Shown here: positions 17,107 through 26,088 of the stretch, piece by piece | Layout of the letters: every line of letters starts with the position of its first letter | Numbering within the stretch: the first letter of the stretch is position 1 | Made by a program: the position numbers and the translations under genes | The notes under the pieces: model-generated | Seen by the model: the letters and a program-made list of their open reading frames with translations, nothing else | Database searches by the model: none | What the model was told of the DNA's origin: nothing | Source: Nitrospirota bacterium | Lineage (GTDB): Bacteria; Nitrospirota; Thermodesulfovibrionia; UBA6902 | Assembly (NCBI GenBank): GCA_016222905.1 | Contig: JACRPZ010000050.1 | Span: forward strand, 1 to 37,933 | Reading direction: 5' to 3' | Length of the DNA stretch: 37,933 nt

Positions 17107-17943
17107 TTAAAACTCTAACCTCATAAGCGCTTCAGGGTTTATGCTCACGCCCTGAAGTTTTACGCTCATGTGAAGGTGGGGGCCTGTTGCCCTGCCTGTC
17201 ATGCCGACGAACCCTATCACATCCCCTTTTGCCACTTCAGCTCCACTCTCAACATTAAAGCCTGAGAGGTGCATGTATACGGAGAGGAGGCCCATGCCGT
17301 GATCTATTATCAGGGTATTGCCGCCGTAAAAGAGCTCTGCACGCATGACGACTTTGCCGGAATTTATCGCCTTTACCGGAGTTCCGCTCTTGCCCTTCAT
17401 ATCAATACCGAGATGCACGGAATTTTTCTTCTCATTCATAATGCGTTTTACGCCGAATTTTTCAGAGACGGCCGTATCTGTTGGTGATATGAACCCTCCG
17501 CCCCACGACTTTTCAGTGGCATATTTCCATATCTCTTCCTGCATGAGGTACTCTTTTTCTACCCGCATGCTGTCCTCAGGGCTGAGCGTCACCTTTTCTT
17601 CGGGCAGGGTTATCTTCTTTGTAGGAAAGGCGTAGGGTTTTATCTTGACGCTAAGGCTTACGCCTGATTTTACATCTATGCTGTAATCATCAGGCGGAGT
17701 GTTTATGTCAACAGGCATAAGCGCGCCGTATTCATTGCCTTGAAGTTTATAAAACTTAATCTCTTTGCCGCGGAAGACCGCCACTGGGAGAGAGGTTTCA
17801 TCAGATGTCATCTTGAAAAATATTACATCGCCGGGGAATACCTCTACGGGCTGTGCCTTAATATTAAATGCATTAGAAGTGCAGGGTGTTAAGAGTATAA
17901 ATAGAACCGGAATATAAAATTTATGAATGAACTTTAATAGCAA
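17107..17943 (-). CDS. Exported M23 peptidase (LytM-type)
   Basis: A 278-residue periplasmic or envelope protein with a signal peptide (residues 1-25, LFILLTP to SNA). A beta-rich middle part is followed by a LytM/M23 domain (about 175-275). Zinc-site motifs are HLGIDMKG, with the motif His and Asp, and HLHMS near the end, preceded by YMHLSG, so it may be an active peptidoglycan endopeptidase. The best start is TTG 17943. A TATAAT (17952-17957) only about 9 nt upstream suggests a nearly leaderless mRNA. It diverges from serS, with 56 bp between them. Confidence 0.88.
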   Translation of the reverse strand: MLLKFIHKFYIPVLFILLTPCTSNAFNIKAQPVEVFPGDVIFFKMTSDETSLPVAVFRGKEIKFYKLQGNEYGALMPVDINTPPDDYSIDVKSGVSLSVKIKPYAFPTKKITLPEEKVTLSPEDSMRVEKEYLMQEEIWKYATEKSWGGGFISPTDTAVSEKFGVKRIMNEKKNSVHLGIDMKGKSGTPVKAINSGKVVMRAELFYGGNTLIIDHGMGLLSVYMHLSGFNVESGAEVAKGDVIGFVGMTGRATGPHLHMSVKLQGVSINPEALMRLEF

Positions 17944-17962
17944 GGTGTTGTATTATAACAAA

Positions 17963-17990
17963 TTGCTTTTGCTTGAAAAACCATTAAAAT
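17963..17990 (+). promoter_or_regulatory. Putative serS promoter, leaderless start
   Basis: TTGCTT (17963-17968), a 16-bp spacer and TAAAAT (17985-17990), with the serS ATG at 18000. Transcription would begin within a few bases of the ATG, and no Shine-Dalgarno sequence is seen. The divergent M23 gene has an equally close TATAAT. Confidence 0.45.
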
Positions 17991-17996
17991 ATTTAA

Positions 17997-19286
<1,290 letters not shown>

Positions 19287-19310
19287 AAGATTTTCATTTC
19301 TAATTTTAGT

Positions 19311-19396
19311 GGAGGAGTGGCCGAGTGGCCGATGGCGGCGGTCTTGAAAACCGTTGAGCGAAAGCTCCGTGGGTTCAAATCCTACCTCCTCCGCCA
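19311..19396 (+). tRNA. tRNA-Ser (UGA)
   Basis: The acceptor stem GGAGGAG (19311-19317) pairs with CTCCTCC (19386-19392), with G73 and an encoded CCA (19394-19396). The anticodon loop CTTGAAA carries TGA at 19345-19347. A long variable arm (TGAGCG-AAAG-CTC region) and GGTTCAAAT T-loop are typical of serine tRNA. It directly follows serS. I found no second copy of its 3' end in the window. Confidence 0.97.
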
Positions 19397-19411
19397 AATT
19401 TTTCCTTATCC

Positions 19412-19489
19412 TTACCCCTTCATCCTTTCATAGATCTCTTCAAATTTTGAGGCGGTCTGTTTGAAGGCATCATGAAAATTGGCGCGTTT
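19412..19489 (-). other. Open frame just past the cNMP/rhodanese stop
   Basis: On the minus strand, a frame shifted by one base from the preceding gene stays open through its TAA. It gives TLKRANFHDAFKQTASKFEE followed by IYERMKG and a stop at 19412-19414. The composition is that of an amphipathic helix and looks coding. It could be a C-terminal extension lost by frameshift at the AAAAA tract (19495-19499), or the relic of another gene end. Confidence 0.35.
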
Positions 19490-20574
19490 TAAGGTTTTTC
19501 CGGCATGTGTATGCCGTCCGAGCCAGTCACTACCTGCCCAAGCCAGCCGCTCATCCCTCCCCGTAGGCATTTGGCGTCGAACCCTCTGTTTTTAAGGAGA
19601 AAAGCCGCGACCATGCCACGCGAATCATTCAGGCAGTAGGCGATATATTTCTTTGTCTTGTCAAAATGAGCGCACTTCTGACGCAAGTCCTCAACCGGGA
19701 TATTGACCGCGCCGTATATATGCTCTTCTTCATACTCAGGCGGAATTCTCGCATCTATGATCACGTAATCCTGAAGGCAGGTGTCAATTGCAATATCTTC
19801 AGGGAAAATGTTTTCGATGAACGCGCCTTTAAGTATCTGAGAGAAGTCCTTCTTATTCAAGACAAGGACGGTCGTATCCTCCATGGCCCGGCATGTTGCG
19901 TTGCGCGGGTCGTCCCTTATGAGCGCTTCTTCGCCGAATGCCTCCCCGTCAGATAATACAGCGATCTGCTTGTATTCATTCTCGTCTTTTTTCTTCTTCA
20001 GGACGGCAACGAGGCCGGATTTGATAATGTAATAATTATCGCCCTTTTCCCCCTGAACGATTATATCCTCTCCCTGAGCATATCTCTTTTCGGTCAGCTT
20101 CTCCATGACAATATGCATCTTCTCAGGCTCAAGCAGGGCAAAAGGCTGAAGGGTCTTGATCCTGTCAAATTGACTGTGGTCTTTGCTCTTTCTGTATAGG
20201 GCATATTTAAAAGACGCCTCGTTTATGACAACATCCTCAAATACCGCCTTCTCTATTTTATAAAGAGTCGCATCCGTCACCGCGCGTACAGAGCTTGAGC
20301 GTATGGAGCATGTCAGTAAAGCCATCTCTCCGAACCCCTGCCCCTCAACAATTACGGAGAGTTTTGCTTCAGGCCCGAATTTTGTCTTTTTCGTGACCTC
20401 AAGCCTTCCATGCTTGACGAAATAGAAGGCATCCCCTGTTTCGCCTTCCCTGACTATATAGCTGCCTGCAGGGAAAACAGCCTCCGAAACGCTGCCGGCA
20501 AGTGCCTCCAGCGAACTCTCTGAGAGACTCGAAAAAAAGCTGTACCTTCTTAGATCATCAGGATAAAGTTCCAT
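19489..20574 (-). CDS. Tandem cyclic-nucleotide-binding domains plus rhodanese
   Basis: A 361-residue cytoplasmic protein. Two CRP-like cNMP-binding domains (about 12-125 and 141-255) each have the phosphate-cassette pattern (GEMALLTCSIRSSSVRA; GEEALIRDDPRNATCRA). They are followed by a rhodanese domain (about 262-355) with Cys314 in the active loop YCLNDSRG. There is no DNA-binding helix, so it is not a transcription factor. It probably couples a nucleotide signal to sulfur or persulfide handling or to protein interactions. The order cNMP-cNMP-rhodanese is seen in some anaerobes, and the function is unassigned. It is convergent with serS/tRNA-Ser. A possible frameshifted tail is noted at 19412. 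Confidence 0.88.
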   Translation of the reverse strand: MELYPDDLRRYSFFSSLSESSLEALAGSVSEAVFPAGSYIVREGETGDAFYFVKHGRLEVTKKTKFGPEAKLSVIVEGQGFGEMALLTCSIRSSSVRAVTDATLYKIEKAVFEDVVINEASFKYALYRKSKDHSQFDRIKTLQPFALLEPEKMHIVMEKLTEKRYAQGEDIIVQGEKGDNYYIIKSGLVAVLKKKKDENEYKQIAVLSDGEAFGEEALIRDDPRNATCRAMEDTTVLVLNKKDFSQILKGAFIENIFPEDIAIDTCLQDYVIIDARIPPEYEEEHIYGAVNIPVEDLRQKCAHFDKTKKYIAYCLNDSRGMVAAFLLKNRGFDAKCLRGGMSGWLGQVVTGSDGIHMPEKP

Positions 20575-20737
20575 TGTTAACCATTATAGTGATTATTATT
20601 AAATCGAGCAAGTAAAAAACAGCGCCCGAATCCTTGACATTTTTGGTGCTAAAACCTGAGAATATATTGCGGATGGTTCATGCTTCATTCATAAAAAATT
20701 CATCTTTAAGTAAGATAATAACCGTAAGGGAGAAAAA

Positions 20738-21739
20738 ATGAGGTCAAACGGTCGCGGTTTTTTGAAGGTTGTTTTATTCTGTCTTACTTTTCTACTGTCA
20801 GTTAATAGTTCACACGCTACAAGCGCCGATAAATGCGTATATGTAACCAGCGCCAGTAACAACACTCTTACGATAATTGATACAACAAATAATAAGGTAG
20901 TGATGACGCTGAGGGTCGGCGTATGGCCTGCGGGTCTGGCGATAAATCCTGAAACAAAAAGAGGATATATTATCAATGGCGGAGACGGCACAGTTTCTGT
21001 TATAGACCTTGTGAGCAATTCCACATTAGATAAAATAAAGGTCGGCAAAGGCCCTATGCATATAGCGCTCAATCCATCTGACAATCTTGCCTACGTGACA
21101 AATACTGACGATAAAAGCCAGACTGTCTCTGTAATTAATCTTAAAAACAATACCGTGACACAAAACATAAAGGTGGGCAAAGAGCCTTTTGAGACTGCTA
21201 TTGACGTGGCAGGCAATAAAGCGTTTGTTGTTAATTCAGGCGATAATAATGTGTCGGTTATTGACATTAAGAAGAACAGCGTAATAAAGACGATAGAAGT
21301 CGGCTCTATCCCTCTCGGCATAGCCTTTAACAAGGCTAATAAGAGGGCTTATGTAGCCAATCACGACGACGGCACTGTCTCGGTGATTGATACCTCAAAT
21401 GACAGCGTAGTAAGCATCATTAAAGTCGGCAAGAGTCCTTGGTACATTGGGCTTGACTCTGCAAAGAACAGGATATACGTCACCAACAGAGGCGATAATA
21501 CTGTATCTGTTATTAACACTGCGGACAATCGTGTAATTGAGACAATAAAAGTCGGCGCTCAGCCTCTCGGCATTGCCGTTGATGCTGACAATCACAGGGC
21601 TTATGTAGCCAACCACAAGGATCTTTCAGTCTCAGTAATTGATACGACAACCAATAAGGCGATAGGTGAAGTTAAGCTCAGCTTTACAGATCTTGACAGC
21701 TCTTATGTTGGATCGCCTTGGGGTATTGCAGTGTATTAG
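20738..21739 (+). CDS. Exported YVTN-family beta-propeller protein
   Basis: A 333-residue protein with a signal peptide (residues 1-28, VVLFCLTFLLS to SHA). About seven blades of 40-43 residues follow, with the repeating pattern YVTN/YVAN-x-GDNTVSVIDT-xNxVIxTIKVGxxPxGIA. This is a YncE/YVTN propeller, usually a periplasmic or cell-surface scaffold or binding protein. No catalytic residues can be named. The ATG follows GGGAGA. The gene lies upstream of a triheme cytochrome gene, but the 140-bp gap suggests separate control. Internal repeat identity at DNA level could allow blade-number changes. Confidence 0.9.
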   Translation: MRSNGRGFLKVVLFCLTFLLSVNSSHATSADKCVYVTSASNNTLTIIDTTNNKVVMTLRVGVWPAGLAINPETKRGYIINGGDGTVSVIDLVSNSTLDKIKVGKGPMHIALNPSDNLAYVTNTDDKSQTVSVINLKNNTVTQNIKVGKEPFETAIDVAGNKAFVVNSGDNNVSVIDIKKNSVIKTIEVGSIPLGIAFNKANKRAYVANHDDGTVSVIDTSNDSVVSIIKVGKSPWYIGLDSAKNRIYVTNRGDNTVSVINTADNRVIETIKVGAQPLGIAVDADNHRAYVANHKDLSVSVIDTTTNKAIGEVKLSFTDLDSSYVGSPWGIAVY

Positions 21740-21879
21740 ATCTGTTTGTATGCCCATAAGGGTTTTCTAAGTTATTTTTATAAATTTATTTATTTTTTTT
21801 AGTTGCTCAAACTTCGGACAAGCAATATGGTAAAATAGTAAGCTGTTCTGTTAACTCATTAGAGAAAGGAGGTGAAAAA

Positions 21880-22209
21880 ATGAGGATAATCACAATAATA
21901 TTGGCGATTGCGGTTTCAGTTGCTTTTATTGGCAGTGCAATGGCAGTTGCTCCGGGTAAGACACTTGAATTTCCGGGTGGAGACTCAGGAAAAGTTGTTT
22001 TTGACGGCAAGACACATGCCGATGCGGGGAATAAGTGTAAAGACTGCCACCCGGCCATTTTCCCTATGAAAGGTCCTGGAAAAGAGGGTGCGGCTACAAT
22101 AACTATGGCTGACATTAACGCTGGCAAGTTTTGCGGCACATGCCATAACGGTGAGAAAGCTTTTAAATCAAGCGACGCCACTCTCTGCGGGAAGTGCCAC
22201 AAAAAATAA
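21880..22209 (+). CDS. Small periplasmic triheme cytochrome c
   Basis: A 109-residue c-type cytochrome with a signal peptide (1-23, AVSVAFIGSAMA). Three haem motifs are CKDCH, CGTCH and CGKCH. Extra His residues, for example in KTHADAGN, can serve as distal ligands, so it resembles cytochrome c7/c3-type soluble electron carriers. It probably shuttles electrons in the periplasm for the membrane complexes encoded nearby. AGGAGGTG sits 8 bp before ATG 21880, and a strong terminator follows 18 bp after the stop, so it is a monocistronic, well-expressed gene. Confidence 0.92.
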   Translation: MRIITIILAIAVSVAFIGSAMAVAPGKTLEFPGGDSGKVVFDGKTHADAGNKCKDCHPAIFPMKGPGKEGAATITMADINAGKFCGTCHNGEKAFKSSDATLCGKCHKK

Positions 22210-22227
22210 GTAATTTCAACAAAAAAG

Positions 22228-22254
22228 GCGACCTCTACGGAGGTCGCTTTTTTT
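22228..22254 (+). terminator. Rho-independent terminator
   Basis: GCGACCTC (22228-22235) and GAGGTCGC (22240-22247) form a perfect 8-bp stem with a 4-nt loop, followed by seven Ts. It ends the triheme cytochrome transcript. Confidence 0.95.
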
Positions 22255-22263
22255 GTTAACCCC

Positions 22264-22384
22264 AAAAATGCAGATATTGTTCAAGAGGCAGAAGACTTTA
22301 AATAAAATACTGCACGCTCAGGTTGGCTAATATTGCGGTTAAGGTATCGTCCCGAAGCATCGGGATCACAACGTCTGCATTTTT
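22264..22384. repeat. 121-bp segment with 11-bp terminal inverted repeats
   Basis: AAAAATGCAGA (22264-22274) and TCTGCATTTTT (22374-22384) are perfect inverted repeats at the two ends of the gap between the triheme cytochrome terminator and the NrfD gene. A small hairpin, TCCCGA-AGCA-TCGGGA, lies inside. It may be the terminator of the long minus-strand respiratory operon or a tiny inverted-repeat element. There is no coding sequence. Confidence 0.5.
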
Positions 22385-22401
22385 AGGAATGTCCCTCAAA
22401 A

Positions 22402-23640
22402 TTATTCTTTTCTCTCAAAACCAGATGACTTAAATCTCAGCTCTCCGGTATAAACAGGGAGAGCGAATTTCAGGAAGAGAGTAAAGAACAGCGCGCCGGC
22501 AGCCCAAATTCCCAGTGCCACGCCCTTTTCAATTAAGGAAGGGCCGTACTCATATATCTCACCCAATACATCAGGAATAAAGCCGGGAACAATCAAACCC
22601 ATGCCTTTTTCGATATAAACCCCAGTAATTATTAAAACGCAAGCCAGATTCAGGGTGAAGAAATTCTCCCTTGTCTTGGGTCTTAAAAAGATGAAGAAGG
22701 CTGTCAGATTAAATATAAAGGCAAGCCACATCCAGATAACCAGGTTTGAGTGGCCGTGAAGTCCGAAATAAAGATACTGCATTGGAGCAAGGTGCACGCT
22801 TCCTGAATAGAATTCCTTGAAGAATTCAGCGGCAAATAAGAAGAGATTTAATCCCATAGTATAAGCTATCAGCTCCGCTATCTTGAATATGGCGGTATTG
22901 GATATTTCCATTTTGGAGACTCTTCTGACGATCTGAAAGATTAAAAGCATCAGAGCAGGCCCCGAGCAAAGTGCGGAAGCTATAAATCTTGGCGCCAATA
23001 TAGATGCATTCCAGAACGGCCTGGCGGATAGGCCGTTATAAAGAAAGGCTGTTACCGTATGGATACTTATAGCCCATGGAATTGACAAAATAATAATCGG
23101 CCATAGAACGGACATTTTATATTCCTTGCCTAATGAGAGCCTGTAAAGGACATAAAAGACCGCTATGCAATTGATGGCGAGGTATCCGTTAAGAACAAGC
23201 ACATCCCATGCAAGAAGCGAAGCCGGGAAATGCATTGCGCCTATAAGTGGAAGGATATGCCATCCCCTCTCCGGCCTTCCAAGATCGGAAATAACAAACA
23301 TCAGACACATGATGATAGCTGTAATGGCAAGTATCTCGCCCAAAAGGACAATCTCCTTAATGGGCTTGAAGTTATACAAATAGGCAGGCACAACCAGCAG
23401 CACGGCTGCCGCAGCCACCCCGACAAGAAATGTGAAATTGGATATATAAAATCCCCATGATACCTGGTCTCTCATCGCGGTCAGTATCATGCCCTTATCA
23501 AGCTGTTTTATGTACGAAATAGCCCCGATGAAAATAAATAATGACAGGAGGGCAAGCCACCCGTAGTACCATTTGCCGCCTTTTGCTACGAACTTCATTG
23601 CTGTGAACAGATTTTTTGCCGGCTGAAACAGATCGGACAT
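22402..23640 (-). CDS. NrfD/PsrC-type quinone-interacting membrane subunit (2)
   Basis: A 412-residue integral membrane protein of the NrfD/PsrC/DsrP family with about ten transmembrane helices and no haem or Fe-S motifs. Such subunits bind menaquinone and pass electrons to or from a partner Fe-S protein. Recognisable stretches are MRDQVSWGFYISNFTFLVGV near the N-terminus, FVISDLGRPERGWHIL, NASILAPRFIASALCSGPAL and YLYFGLHGHSNLVIW. It is the last gene of the minus-strand unit and follows its partner Fe-S gene after 20 bp. A paralogous pair lies at 28884-30948, and no catalytic subunit accompanies either. Confidence 0.9.
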   Translation of the reverse strand: MSDLFQPAKNLFTAMKFVAKGGKWYYGWLALLSLFIFIGAISYIKQLDKGMILTAMRDQVSWGFYISNFTFLVGVAAAAVLLVVPAYLYNFKPIKEIVLLGEILAITAIIMCLMFVISDLGRPERGWHILPLIGAMHFPASLLAWDVLVLNGYLAINCIAVFYVLYRLSLGKEYKMSVLWPIIILSIPWAISIHTVTAFLYNGLSARPFWNASILAPRFIASALCSGPALMLLIFQIVRRVSKMEISNTAIFKIAELIAYTMGLNLFLFAAEFFKEFYSGSVHLAPMQYLYFGLHGHSNLVIWMWLAFIFNLTAFFIFLRPKTRENFFTLNLACVLIITGVYIEKGMGLIVPGFIPDVLGEIYEYGPSLIEKGVALGIWAAGALFFTLFLKFALPVYTGELRFKSSGFERKE

Positions 23641-23660
23641 ATGATTTCTCCTTTATCGAA

Positions 23661-24593
23661 CTAAATCGAAAAGAAATAATAAAATTTCGGCGATGTATTC
23701 AGGTCTTCTTTAAGTCGGAATACTCTCTTGTTTTCAATGCAATAACGTATCTCGCTTTCCGGATCCAGCAGGTTCCCGAACTTTCTAGCGCCAACCGGGC
23801 AGATCTCTACGCAGGCCGGGTATCTGCCGGGGTTTTCCCTCGTCCTCTGAATACAGAATGTGCATTTTTCAACAACTCCCTTGTATCTTGGACGGTTGCC
23901 GAAATAATGAACATCCGGATTTATCTCGCTTTTGTCTATATGCGGTTTCCCCCAGTTAAAATGCCTTGCCCCATACGGGCAGGCAGCCATGCAGTATCTG
24001 CAGCCTATGCACCAGTTATAATCAATTACTACGATCCCGTCTCGCTCCTTCCATGTCGCCTGAGTGGGACAGACCTTTACACACGGCGGATTTTCACATT
24101 GCTGGCACTGAACAGGCATATAAAAATGCCCTTCTTCGGGGACTTCCTGAGGATTATAGTATCTGTCTGCCTCTTCAAAGACGTTGACCCATCTCTCACC
24201 ATTTTTAAACTGTAAAACCGTTATCCAATGGATTTGCGGATCCCTGGACTGATTGTTCTCTTTTACGCAAGCATAAACGCATCTCCGGCATCCTATGCAT
24301 AATGAGAGGTCAAGACCGTAGCCAAATTTTACTCCGGGCAGAGGTCCTGTGGTCTTTATCTTAAAATCTGTCTTGTACTCATCCGCATACTCTTTCTCCA
24401 TGCGTTTTATGACCGACTTTATCTCATCATCATCCATCTCGCGGAAATGCTTCTGAAAGAAGGCATCCCATACAGAGGCATCAGACGTGCCAAAAGGTAT
24501 TGCAAGTGAGGCGAGTCCAAACGCGGTCCCCTTAAGAAATGAGCGCCTGTCAACTGACTTATATAAAGGATGCTTGCCGGTTTTTTTTAACAT
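23661..24593 (-). CDS. Tat-exported four-cluster Fe-S subunit (2)
   Basis: A 310-residue periplasmic ferredoxin-like electron-transfer subunit of the NrfC/DsrO/HybA type. The twin-arginine signal is DRRSFLKG (about residues 15-22) followed by a hydrophobic stretch. Cysteine groups for four [4Fe-4S] clusters are CIGCRRCVYAC, CQQCENPPCVKVC, CIGCRYCMAAC with PYG, and CTFC paired with CVEICPVG. It should receive electrons from the NrfD protein encoded 20 bp downstream and from the cytochromes just upstream. It is longer than the paralogue at 30169, with an extra N-terminal segment (residues 40-80). Confidence 0.93.
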   Translation of the reverse strand: MLKKTGKHPLYKSVDRRSFLKGTAFGLASLAIPFGTSDASVWDAFFQKHFREMDDDEIKSVIKRMEKEYADEYKTDFKIKTTGPLPGVKFGYGLDLSLCIGCRRCVYACVKENNQSRDPQIHWITVLQFKNGERWVNVFEEADRYYNPQEVPEEGHFYMPVQCQQCENPPCVKVCPTQATWKERDGIVVIDYNWCIGCRYCMAACPYGARHFNWGKPHIDKSEINPDVHYFGNRPRYKGVVEKCTFCIQRTRENPGRYPACVEICPVGARKFGNLLDPESEIRYCIENKRVFRLKEDLNTSPKFYYFFSI

Positions 24594-24603
24594 ATATGCC
24601 TGT

Positions 24604-25164
24604 TCACTCCTTAATGCTGTTTAACGGATTTAATGGTATCTGCTCTATTGTTTTGTATTTAGAATCTTCCGGCCTTACCGGAGGCGGCAAGGGCTTTAAA
24701 GGCTTAAACCTCGGCTGATGAGGACTGTGGCAATGCACACAAAGACGATATTCTTTTCTGCCATTCCACAATCCTGTTCTCTTGCCGTGCACACCGACCT
24801 TCCAGTTACGGAACTTCTCACCGTGGCACTGGCCGCAGAGATACTCCGACTCTTTGAAAGTGATTATCTTGCCGCTTGCCAGCCTTAGCACATCTCTGTT
24901 GTCGGGATTATGACAATTGAAGCACCATCCGTCAAAGTGCTTCAGTTTAATATCTTCGTGAAATGAAAGTTCCCTGATGTTAGTATTAACTTCCATGCCG
25001 GCATGGCAGCCCGAACAGGGGAAGATACCCTCGGAAAAAGGCGGCGGCGGCACTGGGTAATCAGTGGTCTCATCAGCGGATATTGCATGTGATGACAGCA
25101 GTGATAGAAAGACGACAGGGATTGAAACAATAAGAAATATTTTGGATATACTCTTTAAGTTCAT
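24604..25164 (-). CDS. Periplasmic tetraheme cytochrome c
   Basis: A 186-residue exported cytochrome. Residues 1-30 are a signal peptide (IFLIVSIPVVFLSLLSSHA). Four haem motifs are CSGCH, CFNCH, CGQCH and CVHCH, followed by a proline-rich tail (PLKPLPPPVRPED). I do not recognise a named family. It sits between the pentaheme cytochrome and the Fe-S subunit of the same transcript, so it probably hands electrons between the Rieske/b core and the Fe-S/NrfD module. Confidence 0.88.
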   Translation of the reverse strand: MNLKSISKIFLIVSIPVVFLSLLSSHAISADETTDYPVPPPPFSEGIFPCSGCHAGMEVNTNIRELSFHEDIKLKHFDGWCFNCHNPDNRDVLRLASGKIITFKESEYLCGQCHGEKFRNWKVGVHGKRTGLWNGRKEYRLCVHCHSPHQPRFKPLKPLPPPVRPEDSKYKTIEQIPLNPLNSIKE

Positions 25165-25239
25165 GTCCTTATTGTCGGGTGAGGCTAACTTACAAAAGAA
25201 AGAAGTTAAGACATTAACAAGACGTTAAACCGACAAGAC

Positions 25240-26088
25240 TTAATCTTTATATGTCTTTGACAATATTGAAAGAACCACCCCGATCACGATAAAGAGCAGT
25301 GAGAGGAAAGCGGAGAAATTTCTCCTGAACCGCAGTTCATCAAAGGTGGCTTTTATCTCTTCTTCAAGCTGGGTCAATATCTTGGCGAACTTATCAGTGC
25401 TTTCATTAACAAGGGATACATCTACAGTATGAAAGAGCGTCCTGAATTCCGCCTGTGTACGGAAGAGGGTCTTTTCTTCCTCACTAAGAATTACACCATC
25501 TGCCTTCAACTTCCTGAGGTTATCTTCGATAGCCTGCATTTTGGTTTCAGTAAGAAAGAGCGCCTGTTTTATGACCTTTGCTCTTTCGTAAGAATGGCAT
25601 TGAGTGCAGCGCCGTCCATAGATAATATCTATATTTGCTTTCTGTATGTTGTGAGAGCCGTGGCAAGTTACGCAATTGGGGCCTGTGCCCGAAAATAGGA
25701 GGGCTTTCCCGTGGCCGCTTTGAAGATAATTACTCAAAATGCCTATATGGCATTTTCCGCAGAAGTCCGGGACTTCAGCGTATTTTGGAGATCCCGTAAA
25801 TCCCCTTTGATGCGACATTGACATGCCCGCATCAGAGGGATCTCCGCCGTGGCAGTCATGGCAGGAGACATTGTTCTGAAAATGCCAGCTTGTCTTCCAC
25901 TCCTGAGGGATCTTCTGGAGGTCGGCGTCCATAGTTTCGGAAGAATGGCATTCAATACAGGCGCTTTCTGCAAGCATTTCTCCGCCCCATGGTTGATTCA
26001 GGAATTCTTTTTCAAAAATTTCTTTATAATCTGCTGACGCCGGCAATACAAGCGCAACTATTATCAGCGCTGAAAAAAGATATCTCAA
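25240..26088 (-). CDS. Membrane-anchored pentaheme cytochrome c
   Basis: Five haem motifs (CIECH, CHDCH, CGKCH, CVTCH, CTQCH) lie in the N-terminal 190 residues. A long charged coiled-coil-like region (about 190-260) and a C-terminal membrane helix (FLSLLFIVIGVVLSIL) follow. I place the start at TTG 26088, giving MRYLFSALIIVALVLPASA as signal peptide. This TTG overlaps the cytochrome b TGA (TTGA) and has a G-rich site just before it. The longer ATG 26121 start would put 11 extra residues before the signal peptide. By position it replaces cytochrome c1 as electron acceptor of the Rieske/b core, though it shows no c1 similarity. Confidence 0.88.
   Translation of the reverse strand: MRYLFSALIIVALVLPASADYKEIFEKEFLNQPWGGEMLAESACIECHSSETMDADLQKIPQEWKTSWHFQNNVSCHDCHGGDPSDAGMSMSHQRGFTGSPKYAEVPDFCGKCHIGILSNYLQSGHGKALLFSGTGPNCVTCHGSHNIQKANIDIIYGRRCTQCHSYERAKVIKQALFLTETKMQAIEDNLRKLKADGVILSEEEKTLFRTQAEFRTLFHTVDVSLVNESTDKFAKILTQLEEEIKATFDELRFRRNFSAFLSLLFIVIGVVLSILSKTYKD

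Noticed and set aside
19311-19396. tRNA-Ser as an integration site
   Set aside because: No second copy of its 3' end is visible in the window, and neighbouring genes look like normal chromosome.
20634-20665. TTGACA before the YVTN gene as a full promoter
   Set aside because: The nearest A/T-rich -10-like hexamers lie 20 to 23 bp away, too far for a standard spacer.
23616-24215. 199-codon plus-strand open frame
   Set aside because: It lies antisense to the well-supported Fe-S subunit and NrfD genes, has no family resemblance and no ribosome site.
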